Shown here piece by piece: positions 42,183-50,767 of a DNA stretch of 64,000 bases. Each line of letters opens with the position of its first letter. The stretch's first letter is position 1. The notes under the pieces are model-generated. The model did no database searches and had not been told where the DNA came from. It worked only from the letters and a program-made list of their open reading frames with translations. Source of the stretch: Lachnospiraceae bacterium (lineage in GTDB: Bacteria > Bacillota > Clostridia > Lachnospirales > Lachnospiraceae); assembly GCA_017940415.1 (NCBI GenBank), contig JAGAYR010000009.1, forward strand, positions 1 to 64,000. The letters are read 5' to 3'. The position numbers and the translations under genes are program-made.

Positions 42183-43027
42183 AGAATATGATCTTATGTT
42201 CTACCGGTGCACTTATCGGCAAGCCTAACGGCCGTGATTACAGGCTTCTGCAGCCGTTATCTGAGAAACTGACCTGCGACGGCTTTGAATTTATGATGTA
42301 CTCAGACTGGTACGATAAAAAAGATGACATTGTGAAGATGGTCAGGGAATCAGGACTTAATATACCTGCCTATCATGCACAGAAAAGCATCGGAGAGAAC
42401 ATCAGCAAAGGCGGAGATGAAGAGATAAAAGATGCCTTTGAACGCTTTAAAGTAAACTGCGACATGGCAGCGGGAATGGGCGCAGAGAAGATCGTTCTGC
42501 ATCTGTGGGACGGGTTAACCTCCGATCGTCACTTTGAGAACAACATCAAAGCATATGAAGAGGTTTTGAATATCAGTAAGTCCGCCGGTTTGGATCTTCT
42601 TGTTGAAAATGTTGTGTGTAACGGTGAAGATCCTTGGTCAAGATGGATGGAACTTCTGGAAGTATATCCGGATGCACACTTTGTATTTGATACGAAGATG
42701 GCATCTTTCCATGAACAATTGGATCTGCTGTATGAAGATGAAAATGAGTTTATGTGGAAAGACGGTCATATCCGTCATTATCACGTAAATGACTACGGCG
42801 GAGGTTTCAAAGACTGGGCAAATCTTAAAACCCTTCCCATTGGTAAAGGACATATTGATTTCGAGAAGTTCTTTGAATTTATCGGAAAGACAGGATATAT
42901 CGGTACATACACTCTTGAGTCTACTGCATTTGACAGTACCGGAAGTGTTGATACGGATATGCTTAACGATGAAGTTGAGTTTATAAGAAAAGCCTTGCTT
43001 AAGAATGGTGGGAATGATGAAGCTTGA
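42179..43027 (+). CDS. Sugar phosphate isomerase/epimerase-like TIM barrel protein
   Basis: A 282-residue protein of the AP-endonuclease-2/xylose-isomerase-like barrel family. Likely metal ligands are Glu in LLVENVV, Asp in FVFDTKMAS, His in IRHYHVND and Glu in YTLES. The substrate is unknown. It overlaps the NrtR gene by 4 bp and the VOC gene by 11 bp, so it is co-translated with a regulator of NAD metabolism, although a link in function is not evident. Confidence 0.85.
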   Translation: MKNMILCSTGALIGKPNGRDYRLLQPLSEKLTCDGFEFMMYSDWYDKKDDIVKMVRESGLNIPAYHAQKSIGENISKGGDEEIKDAFERFKVNCDMAAGMGAEKIVLHLWDGLTSDRHFENNIKAYEEVLNISKSAGLDLLVENVVCNGEDPWSRWMELLEVYPDAHFVFDTKMASFHEQLDLLYEDENEFMWKDGHIRHYHVNDYGGGFKDWANLKTLPIGKGHIDFEKFFEFIGKTGYIGTYTLESTAFDSTGSVDTDMLNDEVEFIRKALLKNGGNDEA

Positions 43028-43400
43028 ACATGTGGCAATGTTTGTAAATGATCTTGAATCCGCCAGAGATTTTTTTGTCAAATACCTGGGCGGAAGATCG
43101 AATGACGGATATCATAATCCCAAAACGGATTTCAGGTCATTTTTCATATCATTTGATGACGGAGCAAGGCTTGAAATAATGAACAAGCCCGGCATGAGCG
43201 ATATTGAAAAGCCTCTTAATCGTACGGGATATGTTCATCTTGCTTTTTCCGTTGGAAGTAAAGAAAAAGTTGATGAACTGACTGAGCAATTAACTAAAGA
43301 CGGATATGAATTAATAAGCGGTCCCCGTTATACCGGAGACGGATATTACGAAAGCTGTATTGTCGGAATCGAAGGAAATCAGATAGAGATAACAATTTGA
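43017..43400 (+). CDS. VOC (glyoxalase/bleomycin-resistance-like) family protein
   Basis: A 127-residue vicinal-oxygen-chelate protein: paired beta-alpha-beta-beta-beta units starting MKLEHVAMFVNDLESARDFF, second half from GYVHLAFSV. Metal-type residues are His4, Glu near 52, His near 73 and Glu near 123. Many members detoxify methylglyoxal or fosfomycin, but this assignment cannot be refined. The start after GGTGG is chosen over two slightly earlier ATGs. Confidence 0.88.
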   Translation: MKLEHVAMFVNDLESARDFFVKYLGGRSNDGYHNPKTDFRSFFISFDDGARLEIMNKPGMSDIEKPLNRTGYVHLAFSVGSKEKVDELTEQLTKDGYELISGPRYTGDGYYESCIVGIEGNQIEITI

Positions 43401-43416
43401 TCCTGCGGAGGAGCTT

Positions 43417-44172
43417 ATGAATAATAAGTCTGATAAAACTCACATTTCGGTTATTATTCCCGCACATAATGAAGAGAAATATATCAAACGCTGTATTGAT
43501 TCTATCAAGGAAGCAGACAGCATGTTTCCCGGAAATACCGAGATCATCGTTGTCTGTAACAGATGTACTGACAAGACAGCAGATATAGCTGCAGAGAACG
43601 GTGCAGTGGTTTTATACAACGAGGGCAGGTGCATTGCCAAAGTAAGAAATGACGGCATCAAGGCTGCAAGAGGAAAGATCATTGTAACCATAGACGCCGA
43701 CAATCGTATGACTAAGGGTACCTTGAGAGAGGTATATGCTCTGTTAAGAACCGGTAAGTATATAGGCGGTGGTGCTCCCATACGTTTCGAGAGATATTCT
43801 TTTCCATTGTGGTGTAATGACATGATGTGCAGAGTATCTTTTGCAATAACAGGTCTTTACAGCGGAATATTCTGGGCTAAGAAAGATACCTTTGATAAGA
43901 TCGGAGGCTTTGCCGATAAAAAGGCAATGGAAGATGTTGCCACGGCGAAACTTCTCAAAGAATACGGTAAAAAACACGGAAAGAATTATTCAACGCTCAG
44001 AAAGAATTATCTAATTAATTCCACCAGAAAATATGATGATCTTGGTGACTGGCTGTATTTCAAACTGATGTTTAAAAACATGGGGACACTTCTGAAAGCT
44101 GCGTTCGGTGACCGTTCGGGTCTCGATAAACTACTTGATGAAATGTTCTATGACTACAATGATAACCACTGA
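43417..44172 (+). CDS. Family 2 glycosyltransferase
   Basis: A 251-residue GT-A enzyme. The nucleotide-binding start is VIIPAHNEEKYIKRCI, the metal-binding motif is IDADN near residue 93, and a GGFADKKAMEDVAT stretch contains the probable catalytic Asp-type ED pair. It lacks membrane segments, so it is cytoplasmic or peripheral. CGGAGGAG precedes the ATG. The acceptor is unknown. Confidence 0.9.
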   Translation: MNNKSDKTHISVIIPAHNEEKYIKRCIDSIKEADSMFPGNTEIIVVCNRCTDKTADIAAENGAVVLYNEGRCIAKVRNDGIKAARGKIIVTIDADNRMTKGTLREVYALLRTGKYIGGGAPIRFERYSFPLWCNDMMCRVSFAITGLYSGIFWAKKDTFDKIGGFADKKAMEDVATAKLLKEYGKKHGKNYSTLRKNYLINSTRKYDDLGDWLYFKLMFKNMGTLLKAAFGDRSGLDKLLDEMFYDYNDNH

Positions 44173-44214
44173 TTTTATTACTGAATTATATTTATAGACG
44201 ACTGGAATTTACTT

Positions 44215-44691
44215 ATGAGCGATATGATTATTAGAAAAGCAACAAATGATGATAAAACCGAGCTTCGAAAGCTGTATTTGGCATTGGAGGAGGACGGAGT
44301 CAGATATCAGCCTGAGCATTTTGTGATCGGTGTAAGAACGGATGAATTCTTCCAATCTATATTTGATGCGGATAATCAGGATATTCTTGTGGCTGATATA
44401 GACGGAGTCGCTGTCGGATTCGTACATGTAATGATTCTGCAGCAGAAGAAGGTATCCTGCCTGAAACCTCAAAGTGTTGTATATATGCAGGATCTGTGCG
44501 TCAGCGAGGATAAGAGAAACAACGGTATCGGCGCAAGACTTGTACGTGCTGCCAAAGATTACGGTAAAGAGCATGGTGTAGACTTTATCCGTACACAGGT
44601 TTTCCCCGGAAATGTGGATGGAATGCGTTTCTATGAACGAAACGGATTTTGTGAAATGATGAAAACAATTGAATGTCAGTCATTGGACTAA
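44215..44691 (+). CDS. GNAT family N-acetyltransferase
   Basis: A 158-residue GNAT. The acetyl-CoA binding loop is VSEDKRNNGIGARLV (R/Q-x-x-G-x-G/A form) near residues 98-112, with FYERNGF near the C-terminus. The substrate is unknown. It overlaps nothing and lies 42 bp after the glycosyltransferase, in a run of small genes all on the plus strand. Confidence 0.9.
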   Translation: MSDMIIRKATNDDKTELRKLYLALEEDGVRYQPEHFVIGVRTDEFFQSIFDADNQDILVADIDGVAVGFVHVMILQQKKVSCLKPQSVVYMQDLCVSEDKRNNGIGARLVRAAKDYGKEHGVDFIRTQVFPGNVDGMRFYERNGFCEMMKTIECQSLD

Positions 44692-44701
44692 GAAGATAAA
44701 A

Positions 44702-45463
44702 ATGTTACCTGTACAAATTGAAAAACTGATAAATGCTTTTACTGAACAATCCAAAACAATACTAAAGGATAATCTGGTTGGAGTATATCTGCACGGATCT
44801 GCGGTTATGGGTTGCTTCAATCCGGGTAAAAGCGATCTTGATCTGATAGTGGTAGTTGAAAGACCCGTGTCCGATATTGATAAACGAGCCTTCATGGACA
44901 TGGTGATAAGGCTTAATTCATCTGCTCCTGCCAAGGGCATAGAAATGAGCATGGTGCTCAGAAGTGTATGTAAGCCCTTCGTATATCCCACACCCTTTGA
45001 ACTGCATTTTTCGGAAATGCATTTGAAGTGGTATGAAGATGCTCCGGAAGATTATATAAGTAAGATGAAAGGCGAAGATACAGATCTTGCCGCACATTTT
45101 ACGATTCTGGTTAACAGAGGAAGATGCATATACGGAGCACCTATTGAAGAAGTGTTTTCCGAGGTGCCCACTGCCGATTATATGGATTCCATATGGAATG
45201 ATATTGCGGACGCCGATGAAGAGATTAAAGATAATACGATGTATCTTACCCTGAATCTGGCGCGAGTACTTGCTTATAAAGAGGAAAAACTAATTCTGTC
45301 CAAAAAGGAGGGCGGAGAGTGGGCAATCGGGAATTTGCCTGAGGAATACAGGCCGATGATCAATGAAGCTATGAAAGAGTATATGGAAGGTGTGACTCCC
45401 GGCTACGATATGAACCTCGCAAAGAGATATGTGAGGTATGTACTAAGTCGGATTAAAGGATGA
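44702..45463 (+). CDS. Aminoglycoside nucleotidyltransferase-like protein (ANT(3'')/(9)-type)
   Basis: A 253-residue protein. The nucleotidyltransferase core is LHGSAVMGCFNPGKSDLDLI, with the paired metal Asp residues, and a helical C-terminal domain follows as in AadA (DUF4111). Conserved AadA-like positions include the DLAAHF stretch and NLARVLAYKE. It could adenylate streptomycin or spectinomycin, or be a housekeeping relative. ATG 44702 lies 10 bp after the preceding stop; a longer in-frame start overlaps that gene. Its end overlaps the tandem GNAT gene (ATGA). Confidence 0.8.
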   Translation: MLPVQIEKLINAFTEQSKTILKDNLVGVYLHGSAVMGCFNPGKSDLDLIVVVERPVSDIDKRAFMDMVIRLNSSAPAKGIEMSMVLRSVCKPFVYPTPFELHFSEMHLKWYEDAPEDYISKMKGEDTDLAAHFTILVNRGRCIYGAPIEEVFSEVPTADYMDSIWNDIADADEEIKDNTMYLTLNLARVLAYKEEKLILSKKEGGEWAIGNLPEEYRPMINEAMKEYMEGVTPGYDMNLAKRYVRYVLSRIKG

Positions 45464-46380
45464 ACGAAATAATAGCTGTAGGTAAAGAGAATATATTTGA
45501 GGCGGCACGTGTGCATTCCATATCGTGGATTGACTCACATAAATCCTTTTGTGATAAGAATTTTGTGGAGATGCACACGCCGGATCATCAAATCGAGTAT
45601 ATAAGCAATAAGATGAAATCTCGTACGGAATTCTACATGCTTGTGGATGAAGAGCCTGTAGGCGTTGTATCGGTTACGGGTAATCTTATTGAAGATCTTT
45701 ACGTCATTCCTTTGAAACAGAGAATGGGGTATGGAACAAAACTCCTTCAATTTGCTGTAAAGAAATGTTCAGGTACTCCATCATTGTGGATACTTGAGAA
45801 TAATAAACGTGCGGAACAGTTCTACTGCAGTAACGGATTTAAGAAGACCGGTAGAGTTCATTCGGTTACGAACGGGATTGATGAGGTTGAATTTACGATG
45901 ATGGATGTAGTTGTTAAGCCAATGGAAACCGATGATGAAAAGAAGGGGAAGGCATATGTTCATTGGAAAGCATGGCATGAAGCTTATGAACATATTATAA
46001 GTAAGGATTATCTTGATCATCTTACGCTGGAACAATGCGAGAAATGGGCATTTGAGTGGTCTGATAATACATATGTAGCGATAGTTGATGGAAAGGCTGT
46101 CGGTTTCGTGTGCTTTTCCCCAAATAAGGAAGTAGAACCGGTAATCGGTGAAATTTTCGCTATATATGTTCTTTCCGAGTATTATGGAACGGGAGTTGCA
46201 CAGAAACTCATGGATCTGGCACTTGATAGGCTGAAGGAGTATCCGGGATGTGAGTTATGGGTGCTTAAGGATAATCCGAGAGCAATCCGTTTTTATGAGA
46301 AATATGGATTTGAATTTGATGGAACTTATAAAGAACTAAAATCTCTTGATGCTACAGAAATGAGGATGGTGAGAAGATGA
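45460..46380 (+). CDS. Tandem GNAT acetyltransferase (two GNAT domains)
   Basis: A 306-residue protein made of two GNAT domains. The first (about 1-145) has the acetyl-CoA loop PLKQRMGYGTKLL and FYCSNGF; the second (about 150-306) has SEYYGTGVAQKLM and FYEKYGF. Both acetyl-CoA loops look intact. The substrate is unknown. It overlaps the nucleotidyltransferase gene and the next membrane-protein gene by 4 bp each, so three unlike proteins are translationally coupled. Confidence 0.88.
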   Translation: MNEIIAVGKENIFEAARVHSISWIDSHKSFCDKNFVEMHTPDHQIEYISNKMKSRTEFYMLVDEEPVGVVSVTGNLIEDLYVIPLKQRMGYGTKLLQFAVKKCSGTPSLWILENNKRAEQFYCSNGFKKTGRVHSVTNGIDEVEFTMMDVVVKPMETDDEKKGKAYVHWKAWHEAYEHIISKDYLDHLTLEQCEKWAFEWSDNTYVAIVDGKAVGFVCFSPNKEVEPVIGEIFAIYVLSEYYGTGVAQKLMDLALDRLKEYPGCELWVLKDNPRAIRFYEKYGFEFDGTYKELKSLDATEMRMVRR

Positions 46381-47387
46381 AAAACATCGATAAAAAATTC
46401 AGAGTATCAAAGAATAAGCTTATGACTTCCGTACTTGCTCTTTTCGGAGGTTTTATCGCAACCGGTATAATAGAAAATTCGATAACAGATTTTGATGAGA
46501 ATCTTGTTCCTTGTATGATAATAGCTGTCAGTGTGGGATTGGTTTGCGCAGCATTGTGCATCATATTCGTTAAGGAATATTATATGCAGATACGAGAGGA
46601 CGGATTCGAACTTGTAAAGGGTAAGAAGGTAACAAAATACGATTTTTCCGCTTTTGCCGGATCCAATGTTACCAGACATTATATGAACGGAATCTATACC
46701 GGAACATCCCGTGAGATACAGATTTTAGAATCATCCGGGAAGACAACCAAGATAAATGCGAATAATCTGTCCAAAGGGTCATTTGCCGAACTTGTAACAT
46801 ATCTCGGACAGACAAGATTTACTCAGGCACATGATATAGAAGCTACAGCCGAATATTTTAAAGAAGGAATCGAATTTCAGATTCCCAATGAAAAAATCGT
46901 TAAAGCGAACAAGAAAAAGGTTATAGGATGGACTGCTTTTGTAGTCGCTCTCGCTGTGCTTTTTATCGGAATGATGATATACAGCTTAATAACCAAGTAT
47001 GATTCAACAACGTTTTTTGTGATCATGATCTTTGCGGGTCTCGGAGCATTGATTGAATTGTTTATGGAACTTATACCTGCTGCGGTCACATACCATAAGA
47101 TGAAGAATATGCCTGCACGCATTCGTATTGATGAATATTCTCTTACCATAGGAGATAAGACATTCATTTCAAGCAGTATTCTCAATATTATGCTTGTACC
47201 CGCTGAATACACAATCCTTACCAGAGATTTTATTGTTATTACCAAGAACAATGAAAAGATCAAATACAATTTCGGAAAGAATGATCTCAAGGGCAAGCTT
47301 ACATATGCTTCCTACGACAAACTCAGCAGTGCAATAGAAGTCTGGTGTATTGCAAATAAGATAAATTTCATGCAGATTTTGGGATAA
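46377..47387 (+). CDS. Membrane protein with internally duplicated 2-TM plus PH-like unit
   Basis: A 336-residue protein not recognised as a known family. It has two hairpins of membrane segments (about residues 16-65 and 183-230). Each is followed by a beta-rich part that begins with a similar motif: MQIREDGFELVKGKKV in the first half and ARIRIDEYSLTIGDKTF in the second. The pattern suggests an internal duplication with PH-like cytoplasmic domains, as in bacterial PH-domain membrane proteins. The start overlaps the upstream stop (ATGA). Confidence 0.7.
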   Translation: MKNIDKKFRVSKNKLMTSVLALFGGFIATGIIENSITDFDENLVPCMIIAVSVGLVCAALCIIFVKEYYMQIREDGFELVKGKKVTKYDFSAFAGSNVTRHYMNGIYTGTSREIQILESSGKTTKINANNLSKGSFAELVTYLGQTRFTQAHDIEATAEYFKEGIEFQIPNEKIVKANKKKVIGWTAFVVALAVLFIGMMIYSLITKYDSTTFFVIMIFAGLGALIELFMELIPAAVTYHKMKNMPARIRIDEYSLTIGDKTFISSSILNIMLVPAEYTILTRDFIVITKNNEKIKYNFGKNDLKGKLTYASYDKLSSAIEVWCIANKINFMQILG

Positions 47388-47392
47388 ATAAT

Positions 47393-47935
47393 ATGTATCT
47401 ATACCATTTTTATGATGCTAGATCGGGACCTTTCAAAAGCTTAACCCAAATATCTCCGGAAGAAGCTGATGATGTTCTTGGCAGGATTAAAACGGAACGA
47501 CCCGAGTCAATGTGTGCGGCCAGAGATGCCGACTATGTCGAAAAACGGAAAAATTGTGAGGCAATACTTCGAAAAGAATTTGCCGCAAAGGGTGGAGTGA
47601 TGGAGATTTCTTCTCCTCACTATATGGTGGTGGAATTCAGTCCCTGGCTTTCAACATGGTATGAGCAGAGTGAATATATTAAGATTCCTATTGAGGAATT
47701 TGATCTTAAGACTGTATCTTTCACCTATGGTGACTCAATGCCGACATTCAGCGATCGTGTCAATGATGGTAAAGAATACCGTAAGAAGGTCTACATGTAC
47801 GATGAAATAGTAAAGCTCATTGAGAAATACGGCCTGCCTCAGGATTGGAATGATGATGGTAAATTCGGACCGGAGCGCTACATTGAGGCTCATGTCTGGA
47901 GCGACAGTACGATAAACAAATATATTAAAAGATGA
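47393..47935 (+). CDS. Hypothetical protein
   Basis: A 180-residue soluble protein, not recognised. It begins MYLYHFYDARSGPFKSLTQI and is mixed alpha/beta with a middle segment about small charged helices. It follows the membrane protein by 5 bp, so the two are probably co-transcribed. No catalytic motif is visible. Confidence 0.7.
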   Translation: MYLYHFYDARSGPFKSLTQISPEEADDVLGRIKTERPESMCAARDADYVEKRKNCEAILRKEFAAKGGVMEISSPHYMVVEFSPWLSTWYEQSEYIKIPIEEFDLKTVSFTYGDSMPTFSDRVNDGKEYRKKVYMYDEIVKLIEKYGLPQDWNDDGKFGPERYIEAHVWSDSTINKYIKR

Positions 47936-47966
47936 TTGAATCATCAGAACGGAGAATGAAATACAT

Positions 47967-48452
47967 ATGTCAGAAGCGTATTTTGCCGGAGGATGTTTTT
48001 GGTGCGTCACACCGATATATAAGATGTACGGAGTGGATAAGGTTATATGCGGTTATGCTGGTGGAGATGAAGAGAACCCGACATACGAGCAGGTGAAGCA
48101 CCAGGAAACAGGTCATAGGGAAACAATTAAGCTGGTCTATGATCCCGAAAAGGTCTCGTTTGAAAAGCTTTTGAATATTTATTTTGCCAATGTTGATCCC
48201 TTTGATTCTGAGGGCCAGTTTATTGATAAAGGCTTCTCATATACTCTTGCAATCTTCTATAACAATGATGAAGAAAAAGAAATTGCGAAGAAGAAGTTGG
48301 CAGAGATCGAAAGGAATTATGGAAAAGAGACATACGTAGCTCTTTTGCCATATAAGAATTTCTACGAAGCGGAAGAGTATCATCAGGATTATTACCTGAA
48401 GTATCCGGAAGCTTTTGAAAAGGAACTCATAGAATCCGGCAGGAAGAAATAA
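47967..48452 (+). CDS. msrA: Peptide methionine-S-sulfoxide reductase MsrA
   Basis: A 161-residue MsrA. The catalytic Cys is in AGGCFWCVTP near residues 9-12; YAGGDEENPTYEQVK and TGHRETIK are the family's substrate-pocket motifs, and the QFIDKG and YHQDYY motifs follow. It reduces methionine sulfoxide in proteins. In many MsrA the position two after GCFWC is Glu; here Thr stands there (GCFWCVTP). No MsrB gene adjoins it. Confidence 0.93.
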   Translation: MSEAYFAGGCFWCVTPIYKMYGVDKVICGYAGGDEENPTYEQVKHQETGHRETIKLVYDPEKVSFEKLLNIYFANVDPFDSEGQFIDKGFSYTLAIFYNNDEEKEIAKKKLAEIERNYGKETYVALLPYKNFYEAEEYHQDYYLKYPEAFEKELIESGRKK

Positions 48453-48488
48453 GATTCATACTTCGAAAATAGAAAGTGATCAAGTGTC

Positions 48489-48941
48489 ATGGGACATAAA
48501 ACCGAAAATGTAGAATTAACCGTCTTGTGCCTTATACAGGATGGAAATAGGCTGTTATTACAAAACAGAGTCAAAGAGGATTGGAAAGGATATACTTTCC
48601 CCGGCGGACATGTTGAAGCCGGAGAATCATTTGTTGATGCCGTTGTCAGGGAGATGAGGGAAGAAACCGGACTTGAAATCCTTAACCCCAGAATTGTTGG
48701 AATCAAACAATTTCCTATAACAGACGGGCGATACATAGTATTACTTTTCAAAGCAACCGAATTTATCGGAACCGTTGTTTCATCTGATGAAGGTGAGATG
48801 GAATGGTTAGATATAGATAAACTATCTGAAGTGAATGTAGTTGAAGATTTTCACGACCTTATGAAAGTGATAGATGATCCGGATCTCAATGAGTTTCAGT
48901 ACACTATTGAAGATGGAGAGTGGATTGTACATTTGAAATGA
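48489..48941 (+). CDS. Nudix hydrolase (MutT-like)
   Basis: A 150-residue Nudix protein with an intact box, GGHVEAGESFVDAVVREMRE followed by ETGL, near residues 37-60. The short length and conserved WKGYTFPGGH suggest an 8-oxo-dGTP-type or general nucleotide pyrophosphatase. It overlaps the next gene by 4 bp (ATGA). Confidence 0.9.
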   Translation: MGHKTENVELTVLCLIQDGNRLLLQNRVKEDWKGYTFPGGHVEAGESFVDAVVREMREETGLEILNPRIVGIKQFPITDGRYIVLLFKATEFIGTVVSSDEGEMEWLDIDKLSEVNVVEDFHDLMKVIDDPDLNEFQYTIEDGEWIVHLK

Positions 48942-49603
48942 AAATGATACGGGAAATAAAGAATCTATATAAAGAAATAAATAGCTTCAAGAAATGGGCT
49001 GCAAAACATTATCCGCAGTGTGATGAAGAACACGATAACGGAGAGTGGGAATTTGGAGTTAATTCTCATTTTGATGAAATGGTTGGTGAAGCAGAAGAAG
49101 TTATTTCAAAGGTAAATCATGAGGATGCGGACGAAGAACTAATTGATGCCTTGCTGTTTGTTGTGGCCAGGGATAATGAGTGTGAGAATCTGGCGGATGA
49201 ATTGATTAAACATGAGGGATGGTTTGAACTTCTCGCTACGAAAAGCGTGGGTTCAAAATATATAAATGCTCAATGGCAGTTTGCAAAACGCGTTGGTGAA
49301 GTTGAGTGCTGTAAGAATCTTGTGTATGAATTTATAGATTCGGAAAATGAGTATACATCCAGGATGGCACTTCAAACTCTGGCTGATATCGATTCCGAAA
49401 AGGCTGAAGAGTATGCCGAATTGATGTGGAACCGTAGAAAATATGCGGAAGGTTCTTACGAGGATGAGTACCAGAAAATCATGGCACTGCATGTTCTGCA
49501 TGCGATTAAATCGAAAAAGCTCGAAGAATATCTGGATAAAGCGATGGAATCATCGTATGTATACTTGAAAGACAACGCGGAAGGAATAAGAAAACAGTTA
49601 TAG
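48938..49603 (+). CDS. Hypothetical HEAT-like helical protein
   Basis: A 221-residue acidic, all-helical protein whose spaced helices (DALLFVVARD, MALQTLADIDSEKAEEY, IMALHVLHAIKSKKLEEYL) look like short HEAT-type repeats. No catalytic motif. It resembles scaffold or immunity-type proteins but is not assigned. The start at 48938 overlaps the Nudix stop; a longer form six codons upstream is possible. Confidence 0.7.
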   Translation: MKMIREIKNLYKEINSFKKWAAKHYPQCDEEHDNGEWEFGVNSHFDEMVGEAEEVISKVNHEDADEELIDALLFVVARDNECENLADELIKHEGWFELLATKSVGSKYINAQWQFAKRVGEVECCKNLVYEFIDSENEYTSRMALQTLADIDSEKAEEYAELMWNRRKYAEGSYEDEYQKIMALHVLHAIKSKKLEEYLDKAMESSYVYLKDNAEGIRKQL

Positions 49604-49618
49604 TTAGCGGGTAAGATT

Positions 49619-50035
49619 ATGGAATGCAGAAAAGTAAAATCTAATGAAATAGATGCTTTATGGGAACTTCAGAAACTGTATAAATCGGAAATCGGAGAAG
49701 ATGATCCGAGTGATGCAGATAAAGAACGATTAACATTGGCGGTGGATAAGGGCACGATTATATTTTACTGTGCATGGGAAGGTGATTTGGCAGTCGGCTG
49801 CTGTTCTGTCACAGTTGGTTTTTCAACATTTAATTATCTGCCGAGCGGCGTTTTTGAAGATTTTTATATTCGGCCGGAATATCGCCACAGCGGGATTGCC
49901 CGTCAACTGGTACGATTCGCATATCGCGATAGTGGCGTGGCTTCATTGACTGTCGGCTGTGCGGACTGCGATGTGAAGATGTATAAATCCCTCGACTTTT
50001 CAATTCCGTTGGGAAATCTTCTGGCGTATGAGTAG
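49619..50035 (+). CDS. GNAT family N-acetyltransferase
   Basis: A 138-residue GNAT. The core beta strand is VFEDFYIRPEYR and the acetyl-CoA loop RHSGIARQLV, near residues 82-100. The C-terminus is short (MYKSLDFSIP). Substrate unknown. Poor ribosome site, 15 bp after the preceding stop. Confidence 0.85.
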   Translation: MECRKVKSNEIDALWELQKLYKSEIGEDDPSDADKERLTLAVDKGTIIFYCAWEGDLAVGCCSVTVGFSTFNYLPSGVFEDFYIRPEYRHSGIARQLVRFAYRDSGVASLTVGCADCDVKMYKSLDFSIPLGNLLAYE

Positions 50036-50071
50036 AACTAAGCACTCTGTTATAAGCCCTTTCTTTTTTAT

Positions 50072-50761
50072 GTGATATTCGGTGTATCAGGTGAAGATTT
50101 AGAAGTATCCCGTGAAAAGCATAAAGTGGATGAACTGCCTGAGGGGCTTGATATACGCACGTTCACAAGGGAAGATCAGGGGGAATGGATTGACGGATGG
50201 TTTACCGGAACATACGGATCTGTATTAAAGGAAGCCGATAGTTCTCTTTTTGAAATCTGCAGACAAGCTAAAGAGTGTACTGTGCTTCAGGGAAGCATTA
50301 ATAATGACAGCACTCTGGATTATATGAGAAATGCTATCGGAATAATTCAGGCCTTCATTGATAAAGGAGCTGTCGGAATATTGGATCCACAGGTCATAAC
50401 TCTTTACTCGCCTGAACAGTGGACTGAAAAGTTTTTTGATAAAGAGGTTAATGCTCAGAATCATGTAATGATATTAACTTCACAGGAAGATGACGGATAT
50501 TGGCTTCACACCAGGGGAATGGCTGAGTTCGGAAGACCTGATGTGGGAATAAACAACGTCCCTGAAGATAAGATACATGATTATGAGCAGGTGATAGGCC
50601 AAATGATCTATTACGGCGGACAGGGTGTATTCTTTGAACAAGAAACACGCCTTCATACTTTCGACGGAAAGACATTTGTTGTCCGCCCGGAGTTTGTTAA
50701 TGATTTTGAAAATGAGGATTACAATAACGCCTATTACAATGTAACGGTAATTGAAGAGTAG
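50072..50761 (+). CDS. Hypothetical protein, possibly 5'-truncated
   Basis: A 229-residue protein not recognised with certainty. It starts at a GTG with no ribosome site, since a pyrimidine-rich stretch lies upstream, and there is no in-frame ATG for over 100 codons. The protein's conserved-looking core (AIGIIQAFIDKGAVGILDP) suggests a domain of a larger family, so the 5' part may have been lost. Ends 6 bp before the convergent GH26-like gene. Confidence 0.6.
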   Translation: MIFGVSGEDLEVSREKHKVDELPEGLDIRTFTREDQGEWIDGWFTGTYGSVLKEADSSLFEICRQAKECTVLQGSINNDSTLDYMRNAIGIIQAFIDKGAVGILDPQVITLYSPEQWTEKFFDKEVNAQNHVMILTSQEDDGYWLHTRGMAEFGRPDVGINNVPEDKIHDYEQVIGQMIYYGGQGVFFEQETRLHTFDGKTFVVRPEFVNDFENEDYNNAYYNVTVIEE

Positions 50762-50767
50762 TAAGTT

